Source: UBA2357 sp002344625 (GTDB lineage Bacteria; Pseudomonadota; Gammaproteobacteria; Burkholderiales; Rhodocyclaceae). From it: 64,000 nt of DNA. How positions within the stretch are numbered: position 1 is the first letter of the stretch; each line of letters begins with the position of its first letter. The stretch spans positions 1 through 64,000 of the forward strand of contig CALKIH010000029.1 of assembly GCA_937995335.1 (NCBI GenBank), in the 5' to 3' direction. This document shows positions 52,346-60,697 of this stretch, in pieces. Under the pieces are notes generated by a model, which did not search any database, was not told the DNA's origin, and was given only the letters and a program-made list of their open reading frames with translations. Made by a program: the position numbers and the translations under genes.

Positions 52346-53254
52346 TCATCGCTCCAGATGCGGCTTCATCAACGCCTCGAACCAGTCCAGGAACACGCCG
52401 AGCCGCTGGGTGCGTTGCCGGTGATGGGGATACAGTGCCGATACCGGCATCGACGACGCGCGCCAGTCCGGCATCACCTCCACCAATTGCCCGGCATCCA
52501 GCAAGTGCTGGACGTCGAAACGCGGCACCTGGATCAGCCCGAGCCCGGCCAGGCAGCATGCGATGTAGCTCTCGGCATTGTTCACCGCCACTCGACTGGG
52601 CACCCCGATCCGGTGTTCGTGGCCCTCGCCGCTCACCCACTCCCAGGGCAGTTCCCTGCCCGTCCGCGGACAGGCATAGCCCACCACCCAATGGCCGTGC
52701 CCCAGATCCGCGAGATTGCGGGGTTCGCCATGCGCATGCAGGTATGCGGGGCTGCCGCAATTGATCAACGCGATACTGCCAAAACCGCGCACGGCCAGAC
52801 CACTGTCGCGCAGGCTGCCGATGCGCAACACGCAGTCGACGCCCTCGCGCACCAGATCGATGGCACGATCTGCCGAGCCCAGGGCCAATTGCAGCCCGGG
52901 ATGGCGACGCAGCAAGCCCGGCAGCGCCGGTGCAAGCACACGGCGCGCGATCCGGCTGGGCACGTCGACCTTGAGCCGGCCGGATACCTGGCTCGGGCTC
53001 GGTTCGAACAGATGGTCGATTTCCTCCAGCTCGACCAACAGCGTGCGGAGGCGATCGAGCAAGCGCGCACCGTCGGCGGTCAGGCGCACCTGACGGGTCG
53101 TCCGGTGCAGCAAGCGGGCGCCGATCTGGACTTCCAGCTGCTGTACCGCCGCCGAAACCGACGCCCGTGGCAGATCGAGCGCATTGGCCGCCTTGATGAA
53201 ACTGCCCATTTCCGCGACCTGGACAAATATCCGGTATCGATCGAACCTATCCAT
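52346..53254 (-). CDS. LysR-family transcriptional regulator
   Basis: The 302-residue regulator has an N-terminal winged HTH (MDRFDRYRIFVQVAEMGSFI, then AANALDLPRASVSAAVQQLE) and a substrate-binding domain from about residue 90 (GRLKVDVPSRIARRVLAPAL). It belongs to the CrgA/AaeR-like subgroup often controlling nearby dehydrogenases. An SDR gene lies upstream on the same strand, separated by about 170 bp and a small membrane-protein gene, so it may regulate that gene, but it is not divergent from it. Confidence 0.92.
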   Translation of the reverse strand: MDRFDRYRIFVQVAEMGSFIKAANALDLPRASVSAAVQQLEVQIGARLLHRTTRQVRLTADGARLLDRLRTLLVELEEIDHLFEPSPSQVSGRLKVDVPSRIARRVLAPALPGLLRRHPGLQLALGSADRAIDLVREGVDCVLRIGSLRDSGLAVRGFGSIALINCGSPAYLHAHGEPRNLADLGHGHWVVGYACPRTGRELPWEWVSGEGHEHRIGVPSRVAVNNAESYIACCLAGLGLIQVPRFDVQHLLDAGQLVEVMPDWRASSMPVSALYPHHRQRTQRLGVFLDWFEALMKPHLER

Positions 53255-53425
53255 ACGCCCAATGATGTGTTGCTCTGCCCGAGCCTGCGCGCGGACACGC
53301 GCCTCGCGCTGTGTCAGCCGGCGCCACCACGCCGATTGAAAGAACCGACCTACACCCGCGCCCTTGCCCGACGCGGGAAACGACTCGACCCACCCGGTGC
53401 GCCTGGCCGCCGGGTCTGCGTGCGA

Positions 53426-53671
53426 TCAACGCTGCCACCACCACACCGCCCACGCGGACACGGCCGGAATACCGAACAGCGCGATGTGTATCGGCAACTC
53501 CTCGGCCAGCGTGTAGCCATGCGACAGGCCGGTACGCAGATTCCACGCCGAGACGCAGAACCAGACCAGCGTAAACACGCCCGCCGCCAGCGCACGATGG
53601 GCCGCGGGCGCCAGCCGCAGCGCCAGCCCGGCCAGTATCAGGCCCGCCACGATGAAGATCACGGTGCGCAT
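53426..53671 (-). CDS. Small membrane protein of unknown function (81 residues)
   Basis: No family named. Three hydrophobic segments are visible (about 2-20, 27-44, 61-78), joined by short polar loops (SAWNLRTGLSHGYTLAEELP). The protein ends WWWQR. It starts 7 nt after the SDR stop and is probably co-transcribed with it. Similar small proteins are annotated as membrane proteins of unknown role in proteobacteria. Confidence 0.65.
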   Translation of the reverse strand: MRTVIFIVAGLILAGLALRLAPAAHRALAAGVFTLVWFCVSAWNLRTGLSHGYTLAEELPIHIALFGIPAVSAWAVWWWQR

Positions 53672-53678
53672 GATGAGC

Positions 53679-54452
53679 TCACTTGGTGGTGTAGCCGCCG
53701 TTGATCAGGATCGTCTGGCCGGTGATCCACCAACCGTCGCTGACCAGATGGCGAATGAACGGCACCACGTCTTCGATATGGGTCAGGCCCGTGGGCGAGG
53801 ACGGAGAAAGCGCGGCCGCCGACTTGTGGTACGCGACCGCATCGGCCCCTTCCTGCCCGTAGAAGAACGGCGTGTCCATCGGACCGGGCCCCACCGCGGT
53901 GACCGAAATGCCACGCGGCCCGAATTCCTTGGCCGCCGCGCGCGTAAAGTGCTCGACCGGCGCCTTGGTGCCGGCGTAGGCCGCGTAGAACGGCGTAAAT
54001 GCGCCCAGCAGCGAAGTCACCACGGTCACGATCTTGCCGTTGTCGTTGACATGGCGCCCCGCCTCCTTCAGGAAGAAGAAGGCCGACTTGCCATTGATGG
54101 CGGCCATTTCGTCATACTCGGCCTCGCTGACCTCCAGCAACGGCTTCTTGAGCACCTTGCCCACCGTATTGATCGCGATGTCGGGCCGGCCGACTGCCGC
54201 AAGCGTATCGGCAAACAGCCTCTCGACCGCGGCGGCCGTGGTCAGGTCGCCCTGGATGGCTACCGCCCGGGCGCCCGCCGCCTCGACCGCGGCCACCGTC
54301 GCTTCTGCATCGGGTCGGGTGGCGGCGCTGTTGTAGTGAATCGCGATGGCGCTGGCGCCTTGGCCAGCCAGATCGCGCGCGATCAGGCCGCCGAGGTTCT
54401 TGGCCCCGCCGGCAATCAGTGCAACTTTGCCCTTGATGGAATGGTCAGCCAT
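53679..54452 (-). CDS. Short-chain dehydrogenase/reductase
   Basis: This 257-residue SDR begins KGKVALIAGGAKNLGGLIAR; the cofactor motif is GGAKNLG rather than the classic GxxxGIG. The N-x-x-G region reads INTVGKV. The catalytic Tyr-x-x-x-Lys is YAAYAGTKAPVEH with Ser in VTSLLGAF. The C-terminal TGQTILINGGYT is typical. It is probably an NADPH-dependent oxidoreductase; substrate unknown. First gene of a possible two-gene unit with the small membrane protein. Confidence 0.9.
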   Translation of the reverse strand: MADHSIKGKVALIAGGAKNLGGLIARDLAGQGASAIAIHYNSAATRPDAEATVAAVEAAGARAVAIQGDLTTAAAVERLFADTLAAVGRPDIAINTVGKVLKKPLLEVSEAEYDEMAAINGKSAFFFLKEAGRHVNDNGKIVTVVTSLLGAFTPFYAAYAGTKAPVEHFTRAAAKEFGPRGISVTAVGPGPMDTPFFYGQEGADAVAYHKSAAALSPSSPTGLTHIEDVVPFIRHLVSDGWWITGQTILINGGYTTK

Positions 54453-54703
54453 GACGAATCTCCTTTCCGCGTGAATTAAACCATGAGCTTAGGCTTTGCG
54501 GACCAGCGGATAAACCGGCTCGACATGGATTGATTATCCATACTGAAAATACAATCAAGTATCGATTGAACACAACACACATGCAATCCGCCCTTTGCCC
54601 GACGGACCCTCCCCGTCGATCACTTGAACGTCAAGGCTGTCCGACCGGCCGACACGCTGCTAGACTTGCTACCCACTTTTTCCCGGACATCCTCCCCGCG
54701 CCA

Positions 54704-55885
54704 ATGAAGTCGTTCGTTCGTCTGATGCTCATCGCGGTCGTGTGCGTGTTTCACGGGAGCGTGGTACTTGCCCAGGGTGCGTCCGGGAGTGACGGATCCG
54801 GCACTCCATCGGTTTCCTCGAACTACGACGATGTGGGTGGCTTGCGGGCCAGTCCGGGACAGCGGCTCGAGATTCCGTTCCAGGAGTCGCGCGTCCTCAA
54901 GCTCGACCTCACCCGCGACGCCAACGACATCTGGGACCGCATCCGGCGGGGATTCGGCATGCCCGACCTGGATTCCGATCTCGTGGTCGAGCGACAGCTG
55001 TTCTACCTCAACCGCCCGGCTTTCCTGCGCACCGTGTTCGAGCGCGGGGGGCAATACCTCTATTACATCGTCGATGAAATCGAACGGCGCGGTTTGCCGA
55101 CCGAGCTTGCGCTGCTGCCCATGGTCGAAAGCAACTACAATCCGCTGGCGCTGTCACGCGCAAAAGCGTCCGGCTTGTGGCAGTTCATTCCGTCGACCGG
55201 ACGCAATTTCAACCTGACCCAGAATCAGTGGGTGGACGAGCGACGCGACGTGATCGCATCGACCAATGCCGCGCTCGATTATCTGGAGTATCTCTACGAA
55301 TTTCATGGCGACTGGCATCTGGCGCTCGCATCCTATAACTGGGGCGAAGGCTCGGTTGCGCGGGCCATCAAGAAGAACCTCGATCAAAACCTGCCGACCG
55401 AGTACCGCGACCTCGCCATGCCAGACGAGACCCGCCAGTACATTCCCAAGCTGCAGGCGCTGAAGAATATCGTCTCGAATCCGGAGCTGTTCAATTTCGA
55501 ATTGCCGCATGTCGCGAACGACGAACATTTCACCACCGTACCCGCGCCACGCGGCATCGATCTCGCTACCGCGGCCAGGCTCGCCGAGATGTCCATGGAC
55601 GAGTTCGTCGCACTCAATCCGGGCTACAACCGCCCCATCATCAACAGCGACGACGACGTCCTGGTTGTTCCCGCAGACCGTGCCGAGCAGTTCAAGCTGC
55701 GCCTTTCGCAACACGCATCGAGCAGCAAACGCTGGGTGAACTATCAACTCCGCAAAGGCGACACGCTTGCCTCGATCGCGCGAAAATACGGGATGTCGAT
55801 CAACCAGTTGCGAGAAATAAACGGCCTCGATGCACGCGCCAGCGTGAGAGTCGGCCAATCCCTGCTGGTGCCGGCAAAACCTTGA
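54704..55885 (+). CDS. mltD: Membrane-bound lytic murein transglycosylase D-like
   Basis: The 393-residue protein has a signal peptide (MKSFVRLMLIAVVCVFHGSV, cleavage near VLAQG) and an SLT domain with the catalytic Glu142 in ALLPMVESNYNPLA, followed by ASGLWQFIPSTGR and ASYNWGEG. One clear C-terminal LysM domain (about 345-392, LRKGDTLASIARKYGMS) binds peptidoglycan. It cleaves glycan strands in the periplasm. No lipobox is seen, unlike E. coli MltD. The ATG at 54704 is chosen because it begins the signal peptide. Confidence 0.93.
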   Translation: MKSFVRLMLIAVVCVFHGSVVLAQGASGSDGSGTPSVSSNYDDVGGLRASPGQRLEIPFQESRVLKLDLTRDANDIWDRIRRGFGMPDLDSDLVVERQLFYLNRPAFLRTVFERGGQYLYYIVDEIERRGLPTELALLPMVESNYNPLALSRAKASGLWQFIPSTGRNFNLTQNQWVDERRDVIASTNAALDYLEYLYEFHGDWHLALASYNWGEGSVARAIKKNLDQNLPTEYRDLAMPDETRQYIPKLQALKNIVSNPELFNFELPHVANDEHFTTVPAPRGIDLATAARLAEMSMDEFVALNPGYNRPIINSDDDVLVVPADRAEQFKLRLSQHASSSKRWVNYQLRKGDTLASIARKYGMSINQLREINGLDARASVRVGQSLLVPAKP

Positions 55886-55978
55886 ACGGTGTCTGGGCGT
55901 GCGCGCCGCGACTTCGTCCTACGCTTCGCTTCGTTCGATCCCGGCTCTACTCACGGCCCGCCGTCTTCGTTCGAGCGT

Positions 55979-58012
55979 CTACCCCGGCCAGTGGCAGCGC
56001 ACGATATGGCTGGCACTGCCAAAGCGTGTTTGCGTCGGCTGTTTGCGTTCGCAGATCTCGGTCGCCTTCGGGCAGCGTGGATGAAAATGGCAACCGCTCA
56101 TCGATGCCGCACCAGTGTGCGGATCGCCCGTGACCATCGCCGCGCCGCCGTGTCCCGGCGTCCGCGCGCCTTCGGCCGATGCCGCGACGAATGCCCGGGT
56201 GTAAGGATGGGCCGGGTTTGACAACACCGCGTCGATCGAGCCGTGCTCGACGATGCGGCCGCGATACATCACCGCCACAGCGTCGGCAAGATAACCCGCG
56301 ACGCCTGGGTTGCGCGTGATCAGCAGGTAGCTCATGCCGGTTTCGTCCTGCAGTTCGCGCAGCAGGTTGAGGATGTGCGACCGGCAGGCGGCATCGAATC
56401 CGGCTACCGGCTCGTCGCAGATCAACACCTGTGGCGACACTGCCAGCGCGCGCGCGATCGCGACGCACTGCAACGAAAAGTCGTCGAGATCCTCGGGGTA
56501 GCGGCTTGCCAGCGTCGGCGCCAGGCCGACCCGCGAAAGCAGTCGTCCGACATGCCGGGTACGCTTGTCGGGATCGGTCTCGACCCCCAGCGCAATCATG
56601 CCTTCGGCAACGCTGTCGCCGATGCGCATGAACGGGTTCAATGCGGCCCGTGGCGACTGGAAGATCATCTGCAGCGCACGCCGGGTCGGCACGAACGCCG
56701 ATTCGAACAACGTGTCCAGCGGACTGCCATCCAGAGACAGCTCGCCCTCATCGAACCCGATCAACCCCGCCATCGCCTTGCCCACGCGGCTCTTGCCACT
56801 GCCCGATTCGCCCAGGAGCGCCAGCGTGCGCCCGGCTTGCAGGCTCAGGTCGACCCCGTCCACCGCGCTGGCCCCGGCGCTGAGTCGGCCCGGTTCGAGA
56901 TTGACCGTGAGCCCGCGCATCTCGAGGCGGATGGTCGTCGGCGGGCGCGGGCGATGGCGCGGCGGCGCAGCGGTCGGCAACGGCGGGTCGAGATCGTCCG
57001 GATCGCGATAGAGATGGCAACGCACGCTCTGCAAGCCCAGCACATGCAACCCGGGCGGCGTACTCGAACACGCGCCGAATGCGTGCGGGCAGCGCGACGC
57101 GAAGCAGCAGCCGGACGGATCGGATGCCGGCGCGCCACGCTCGGTGCCGCCGAGAACCTGTCCCCGTTGTTGCCGCGACGGCTGTGCCTCGATCAGACTG
57201 CGCGCATACGGGTGGAGTGGATTGGCCAGGAACTCGCCGCTCGGACCCCATTCCACCACCTCGCCATCGAGCACCACCGCCACCCGCTGCGCCATCCGGC
57301 GCACCACGTCGGGGTCGCGGGTAAACAGCATGATGGCCATGGCACGAACGTTGCGCAGCCGCTCGAACAAAGCCAAGACCTGGGTCTGAACGGTCGGATC
57401 GAGCGTGCCGATCGGTTCGTCGGCCAGCAGCAATTGCGGACGCCCGGCAAGTGCGAGCGCGATCGCCACCGACTGGCAAGTGCCGATCGCGAGTTCGCCC
57501 GGCTTGCGATCGAGACACGTTCCGGGGCTGGACAGGCCGGTCGATGCGAGCAGGCGCCGCGCCTCGTCGCGCGCGTCTGCGCCGGCCAGTCCGCGATGTT
57601 GCGCAAACACTTCGCCAAGATGCTGCATGACCGTCATGCCCGGGTTGAGGCTGGCAAGCGGATCCTGGAAGATCGTTGCCACGCGGCCACCCAGATAGGT
57701 GCGCAGCTCGGACCGCGACAGTTCGAGCAGATCCTTGCCGTGCAGGCGCAGCGTGCCGGCTTCGACCTGTGCGCCTGCGTCCAGCAAACCGGTGATCGCC
57801 GAAGCGATCAACGACTTGCCGCAACCGGCCTCTCCCAACAGCGCCAGGGTCTCGCCCGCCCGCAGATCGAGATCGACCCCGCGCAACGGCCATGTACGCG
57901 CGCCATTCGACATGACACCGACGCGCAGCCCGGCGATCGAGAGCAAACGGGTCGGGTCCGGCTCATCGGCGGACATACCGAGCATCGTCCGCACATCGAC
58001 CCGATCATTCAT
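55979..58012 (-). CDS. Fused double ABC ATPase of the Opp/Dpp type with degraded motifs
   Basis: A 677-residue tandem of two peptide-transporter-type ABC ATPase domains. Walker A is intact in both (GEAGCGKS at 60-67, GESGSGKS at 401-408), as are the Q loops (FQDPLASLNPGM, FQSPRAALNPFM) and Walker B (LLLADEP, VLICDEP). The signature LSGGQ is lost in both: KPGELAIGTCQ (170-180) and EDLDDFSLQC (507-516). The switch His is Arg in both (FTRDP at R232, ITRNP at R567). Cys-rich OppD/F C-terminal segments follow each domain. No permease or binding protein is adjacent. It may be a non-transport or inactive ATPase. Confidence 0.88.
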   Translation of the reverse strand: MNDRVDVRTMLGMSADEPDPTRLLSIAGLRVGVMSNGARTWPLRGVDLDLRAGETLALLGEAGCGKSLIASAITGLLDAGAQVEAGTLRLHGKDLLELSRSELRTYLGGRVATIFQDPLASLNPGMTVMQHLGEVFAQHRGLAGADARDEARRLLASTGLSSPGTCLDRKPGELAIGTCQSVAIALALAGRPQLLLADEPIGTLDPTVQTQVLALFERLRNVRAMAIMLFTRDPDVVRRMAQRVAVVLDGEVVEWGPSGEFLANPLHPYARSLIEAQPSRQQRGQVLGGTERGAPASDPSGCCFASRCPHAFGACSSTPPGLHVLGLQSVRCHLYRDPDDLDPPLPTAAPPRHRPRPPTTIRLEMRGLTVNLEPGRLSAGASAVDGVDLSLQAGRTLALLGESGSGKSRVGKAMAGLIGFDEGELSLDGSPLDTLFESAFVPTRRALQMIFQSPRAALNPFMRIGDSVAEGMIALGVETDPDKRTRHVGRLLSRVGLAPTLASRYPEDLDDFSLQCVAIARALAVSPQVLICDEPVAGFDAACRSHILNLLRELQDETGMSYLLITRNPGVAGYLADAVAVMYRGRIVEHGSIDAVLSNPAHPYTRAFVAASAEGARTPGHGGAAMVTGDPHTGAASMSGCHFHPRCPKATEICERKQPTQTRFGSASHIVRCHWPG

Positions 58013-58046
58013 GCCGATACCTTTGAACCAGGGTGTGCACGCGCAT

Positions 58047-58069
58047 TAAAAAAGGCCGCGGTTGCGGCC
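58047..58069 (-). terminator. Intrinsic terminator of the slyD transcript
   Basis: On the minus strand GGCCGC, a 4-nt loop and GCGGCC are followed by six T. It lies about 40 nt downstream of the slyD stop. Good rho-independent terminator. Confidence 0.88.
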
Positions 58070-58106
58070 CATGACACTGCAACATTGCAGACGAGTGCGA
58101 ATGGTA

Positions 58107-58595
58107 TCAGTGATGGTGATGACCGCCCGGGCCATGCACATGGCCGTGGGTGACCTCTTCGGCGCTTGCCGGACGGACTTCGGAAACCGTCATGTCGAAA
58201 ATCAGCGAAATGCCGGCCAGCGGATGATTGCCGTCGACGACGACTTTGCCGTCGGCAATATCGGTAATCCGGTAGACCACTTCTTCGTCGCCGTCTTCGG
58301 TGACACGCTCGAAGGACATGCCCACCTCGATGTTGTCCGGAAACTGGCTCAGATCTTCCAGCAGGACCAGCTCTTCGTCATAGTCGCCGAACGCATCCTC
58401 GGGCTCGAGGCGGACCTTCAGGGCCTCGCCGGTCTTCTTGCCGTGCAAGGCTTCTTCGATCGCGGGGAAAATCCCGTCGTAGCCGCCGTGCAGATAGATG
58501 AGCGGCTGCTTGCCGTCGTCGATCATGTTGCCATCGGTGTCGGTGACGGTGTAGTTCAGCGTGACGACCGAGTTCTTAACGATTTCCGTTTGCAT
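58107..58595 (-). CDS. slyD: FKBP-type peptidyl-prolyl isomerase SlyD
   Basis: This 162-residue FKBP with an inserted-flap chaperone domain has the core VVTLNYTVTDTDGNMIDDG, then PLIYLHGGYDGIFPAIEEAL, LEPEDAFGDYDEELV and HPLAGISLIFDMTV. The His-rich tail (HGHVHGPGGHHHH) is the nickel-binding type of SlyD. The ATG at 58595 starts the standard MQTEIVKNSVVTLNY. The gene's first 20 nt overlap the end of the bcp gene. Confidence 0.95.
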   Translation of the reverse strand: MQTEIVKNSVVTLNYTVTDTDGNMIDDGKQPLIYLHGGYDGIFPAIEEALHGKKTGEALKVRLEPEDAFGDYDEELVLLEDLSQFPDNIEVGMSFERVTEDGDEEVVYRITDIADGKVVVDGNHPLAGISLIFDMTVSEVRPASAEEVTHGHVHGPGGHHHH

Positions 58596-59067
58596 ATTCC
58601 GTTTCCAGGTTCCTGACCATGTTGAAGACATTTGCCGCGTGACCGCGGGGAGAGACATCCCGGAGAACGTGCCGGATCACGCCTAGTTTGTCGATGATGA
58701 ACGTCGTTCGTGCCACCCTGGCCTGATCGCTGCCGTCACCCCGATTCGATCGACACACATCATAAACACGGCAAACCTCGCAATCTTCGTCGGATAGCAG
58801 CCTGAGCGAGAGGCCGTGGAGATCGCGAAATTCCGCATTGGTCAGACAATCGTCAGGGCTGATTCCGATCACTTCGCAGTCGTAGCGTGCGAAGTCGTCC
58901 TCATGGTCGCTGAAATCGGCTGCCTGCAGGGTGCAACCCGGCGTGTTCGCGCGCGGATAGAAGTAGAGGACGATGTGCCGTCTGCCAAGTGCCGACTCGA
59001 GATCGAACACCTCCATGTCGGCGTCCGGCAGCGAAAAGACTGGCGCAACATCACCGACCTGAAGCAT
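58576..59067 (-). CDS. bcp: Peroxiredoxin of the Bcp/PrxQ type with extra cysteines
   Basis: This 163-residue thiol peroxidase has its peroxidatic Cys45 in YFYPRANTPGCTLQAADFSD. The usual resolving Cys five residues later is absent. Five further cysteines are present (64, 74, 96, 99, 105), three in the cluster CEVCRVYDVC. The ATG at 59067 gives the family start MLQVGDVAPVFSLPD. Upstream of slyD with a 20-nt overlap, so the two are translationally linked. Thioredoxin is the likely reductant, by family. Confidence 0.92.
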   Translation of the reverse strand: MLQVGDVAPVFSLPDADMEVFDLESALGRRHIVLYFYPRANTPGCTLQAADFSDHEDDFARYDCEVIGISPDDCLTNAEFRDLHGLSLRLLSDEDCEVCRVYDVCRSNRGDGSDQARVARTTFIIDKLGVIRHVLRDVSPRGHAANVFNMVRNLETEYANGNR

Positions 59068-59264
59068 GTGCTCTCCCTGACGTCGCGGCAATTCTAGCCG
59101 AGACCGGGTTTCAAGACTACCGCTGGCGTCGCCTCTGTGGAACATGGAATTGTCTCCTGATTGTTTTTTCGACTTGTGTCATGCCTTGATTACGACATGT
59201 ACTCGTACGAATAGACCAGATCCGATCCGGGCTCAAGGCCTGGCGGCCAAAAGTCATGAAATAT

Positions 59265-59301
59265 TTGTTTGTACACGGGCGCTAACTGTATAAAATAACA
59301 G
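59265..59301 (+). promoter_or_regulatory. lexA promoter with LexA (SOS) box
   Basis: CTGT-N8-ACAG at 59286-59301 with an A/T-only centre (ATAAAATA) is a perfect E. coli-type SOS box. It overlaps a -10 like TATAAA (59289-59294) 18 bp after a -35 like TTGTTT (59265-59270). It lies 17 nt before the lexA start codon. Confidence 0.9.
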
Positions 59302-59318
59302 CCAATCAGGAGTGCTCA

Positions 59319-59963
59319 ATGACGATAGACACAACGGATCTGACCCGCAGGCAGCAGGAGATCCTCGCCTTCATCCACCAGGCTCTCGAAGCCGAAGGGC
59401 GCCCCCCCACCCGTGCCGAAGTATGTCGGGCATTCGGTTTCAAGTCGCCCAACGCGGCCGAGAGCCATCTGCGCGCACTGGCCGCCAAGGGTGCCATCAC
59501 CCTTGAAGAAGGCCGGGCGCGCGGCATACGCCTGCCCGGCGGCTTTCCACGTCGTTCAGACACGTTTCACGACACCGGCCTTCCGTTGATCGGGCATGTC
59601 GCGGCCGGCAACCCGATTTTGGCGATCGAGCATGTCGAATCCCGCCACCCGGTCGATCCGGCCCTGTTTTCCCCGCGCGCGGACTATCTTTTGCGGGTGA
59701 AGGGGCTGAGCATGCGCGATGCCGGCATTCTCGACGGCGATCTTCTCGCCATTCACCGCACCGAAACGGCCCGCAACGGCCAGATCGTGGTCGCCCGGGT
59801 GCGCGACGATGTCACGGTCAAGACTTTTTCGGCCCGGGGCAGGCTCGTGAGCCTGTTGCCTGCCAATCCCGACTTCGATCCGATTACGGTCGATACCGAA
59901 ATCGAACCACTGGCCATCGAAGGCCTGATGGTCGGCCTGATCCGCAACGGCCTGCCGAACTGA
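59319..59963 (+). CDS. lexA: SOS repressor LexA
   Basis: This 214-residue repressor-protease has an N-terminal winged helix (MTIDTTDLTRRQQEILAFIH, then KSPNAAESHLRAL). The self-cleavage site Ala96-Gly97 is in HVAAGNPI, and the catalytic dyad is Ser131 (VKGLSMRDAGI) and Lys168 (DDVTVKTFS). A perfect SOS box precedes it. imuA and imuB follow on the same strand, so LexA controls its own gene and the mutasome genes. Confidence 0.95.
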   Translation: MTIDTTDLTRRQQEILAFIHQALEAEGRPPTRAEVCRAFGFKSPNAAESHLRALAAKGAITLEEGRARGIRLPGGFPRRSDTFHDTGLPLIGHVAAGNPILAIEHVESRHPVDPALFSPRADYLLRVKGLSMRDAGILDGDLLAIHRTETARNGQIVVARVRDDVTVKTFSARGRLVSLLPANPDFDPITVDTEIEPLAIEGLMVGLIRNGLPN

Positions 59964-59980
59964 AGCGCCTTTCGCGTCCG

Positions 59981-60697
59981 ATGTCAGCCCGAGCCACGAC
60001 CCTGCCCGCCGAGCTGCTGGCATCGGGCCTGATCTGGCAAGCCGACCGGCTGGCCAGCCCTGCATGGCCAGGCTGGCCGACCGGCTTTCCGGTGCTCGAT
60101 GCCGAGTTGCCGGGTGGCGGCTGGCCGCGTGATGCGATCATCGAGCTGATCTCGGATCGGCCCGGCATCGGCGAATTGCAACTGATGCTGCCGATGCTGC
60201 GATCGTCGCCACCCGCACGCTGGGCCGCCTGGGTCGCCCCGCCCTTTTTGCCCTATGCGCCGGCACTCGCGGCAAGCGGGTTCGACCTCGGGCGCCTGCT
60301 GTTGATTCGTCCCCATGATCATGCCCGCTCGATCTGGGCAACCCGCCAGGCGTTGAATTCGGGGGCCTGCCATGCGGTGGCGCTGTGGAGCAGGAACATC
60401 GACGCCTCGGCGCTCCGGCGTCTGCAACTGGCGGCCGAAGCGTCCGCCACGCCCTTGTTTCTGTATCGTCCCAACGCTGCCGCCAGATCGCCTTCGCCTG
60501 CGGCATTGCGCCTGCAACTGCTGGCACGGCCCGATGGCCTGGGCGTGGTCATACTCAAGCGCAAGGGGCCGGTCACGCACACGCTGCTCAGGCTTGCGCT
60601 TCCTTCCAGGCTGCGCCGCAGCCCTGCCCACGATGCTCTGGATAGCCTTGCACCTGCCCGACCTGCCGCTGCAGGTATTCACCCGGGGCCTCGCTGA
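59981..60697 (+). CDS. imuA: SOS mutasome accessory protein ImuA
   Basis: This 238-residue RecA/SulA-like protein belongs to the ImuA family: VLDAELPGGGWPRDAIIEL, then LQLMLPMLRS and ARSIWATRQALNSGACHAV. It links RecA or the clamp to the ImuB-DnaE2 error-prone complex. It starts 17 nt after lexA and overlaps imuB by 65 nt. The nucleotide-binding loop of RecA is not present. Confidence 0.88.
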   Translation: MSARATTLPAELLASGLIWQADRLASPAWPGWPTGFPVLDAELPGGGWPRDAIIELISDRPGIGELQLMLPMLRSSPPARWAAWVAPPFLPYAPALAASGFDLGRLLLIRPHDHARSIWATRQALNSGACHAVALWSRNIDASALRRLQLAAEASATPLFLYRPNAAARSPSPAALRLQLLARPDGLGVVILKRKGPVTHTLLRLALPSRLRRSPAHDALDSLAPARPAAAGIHPGPR

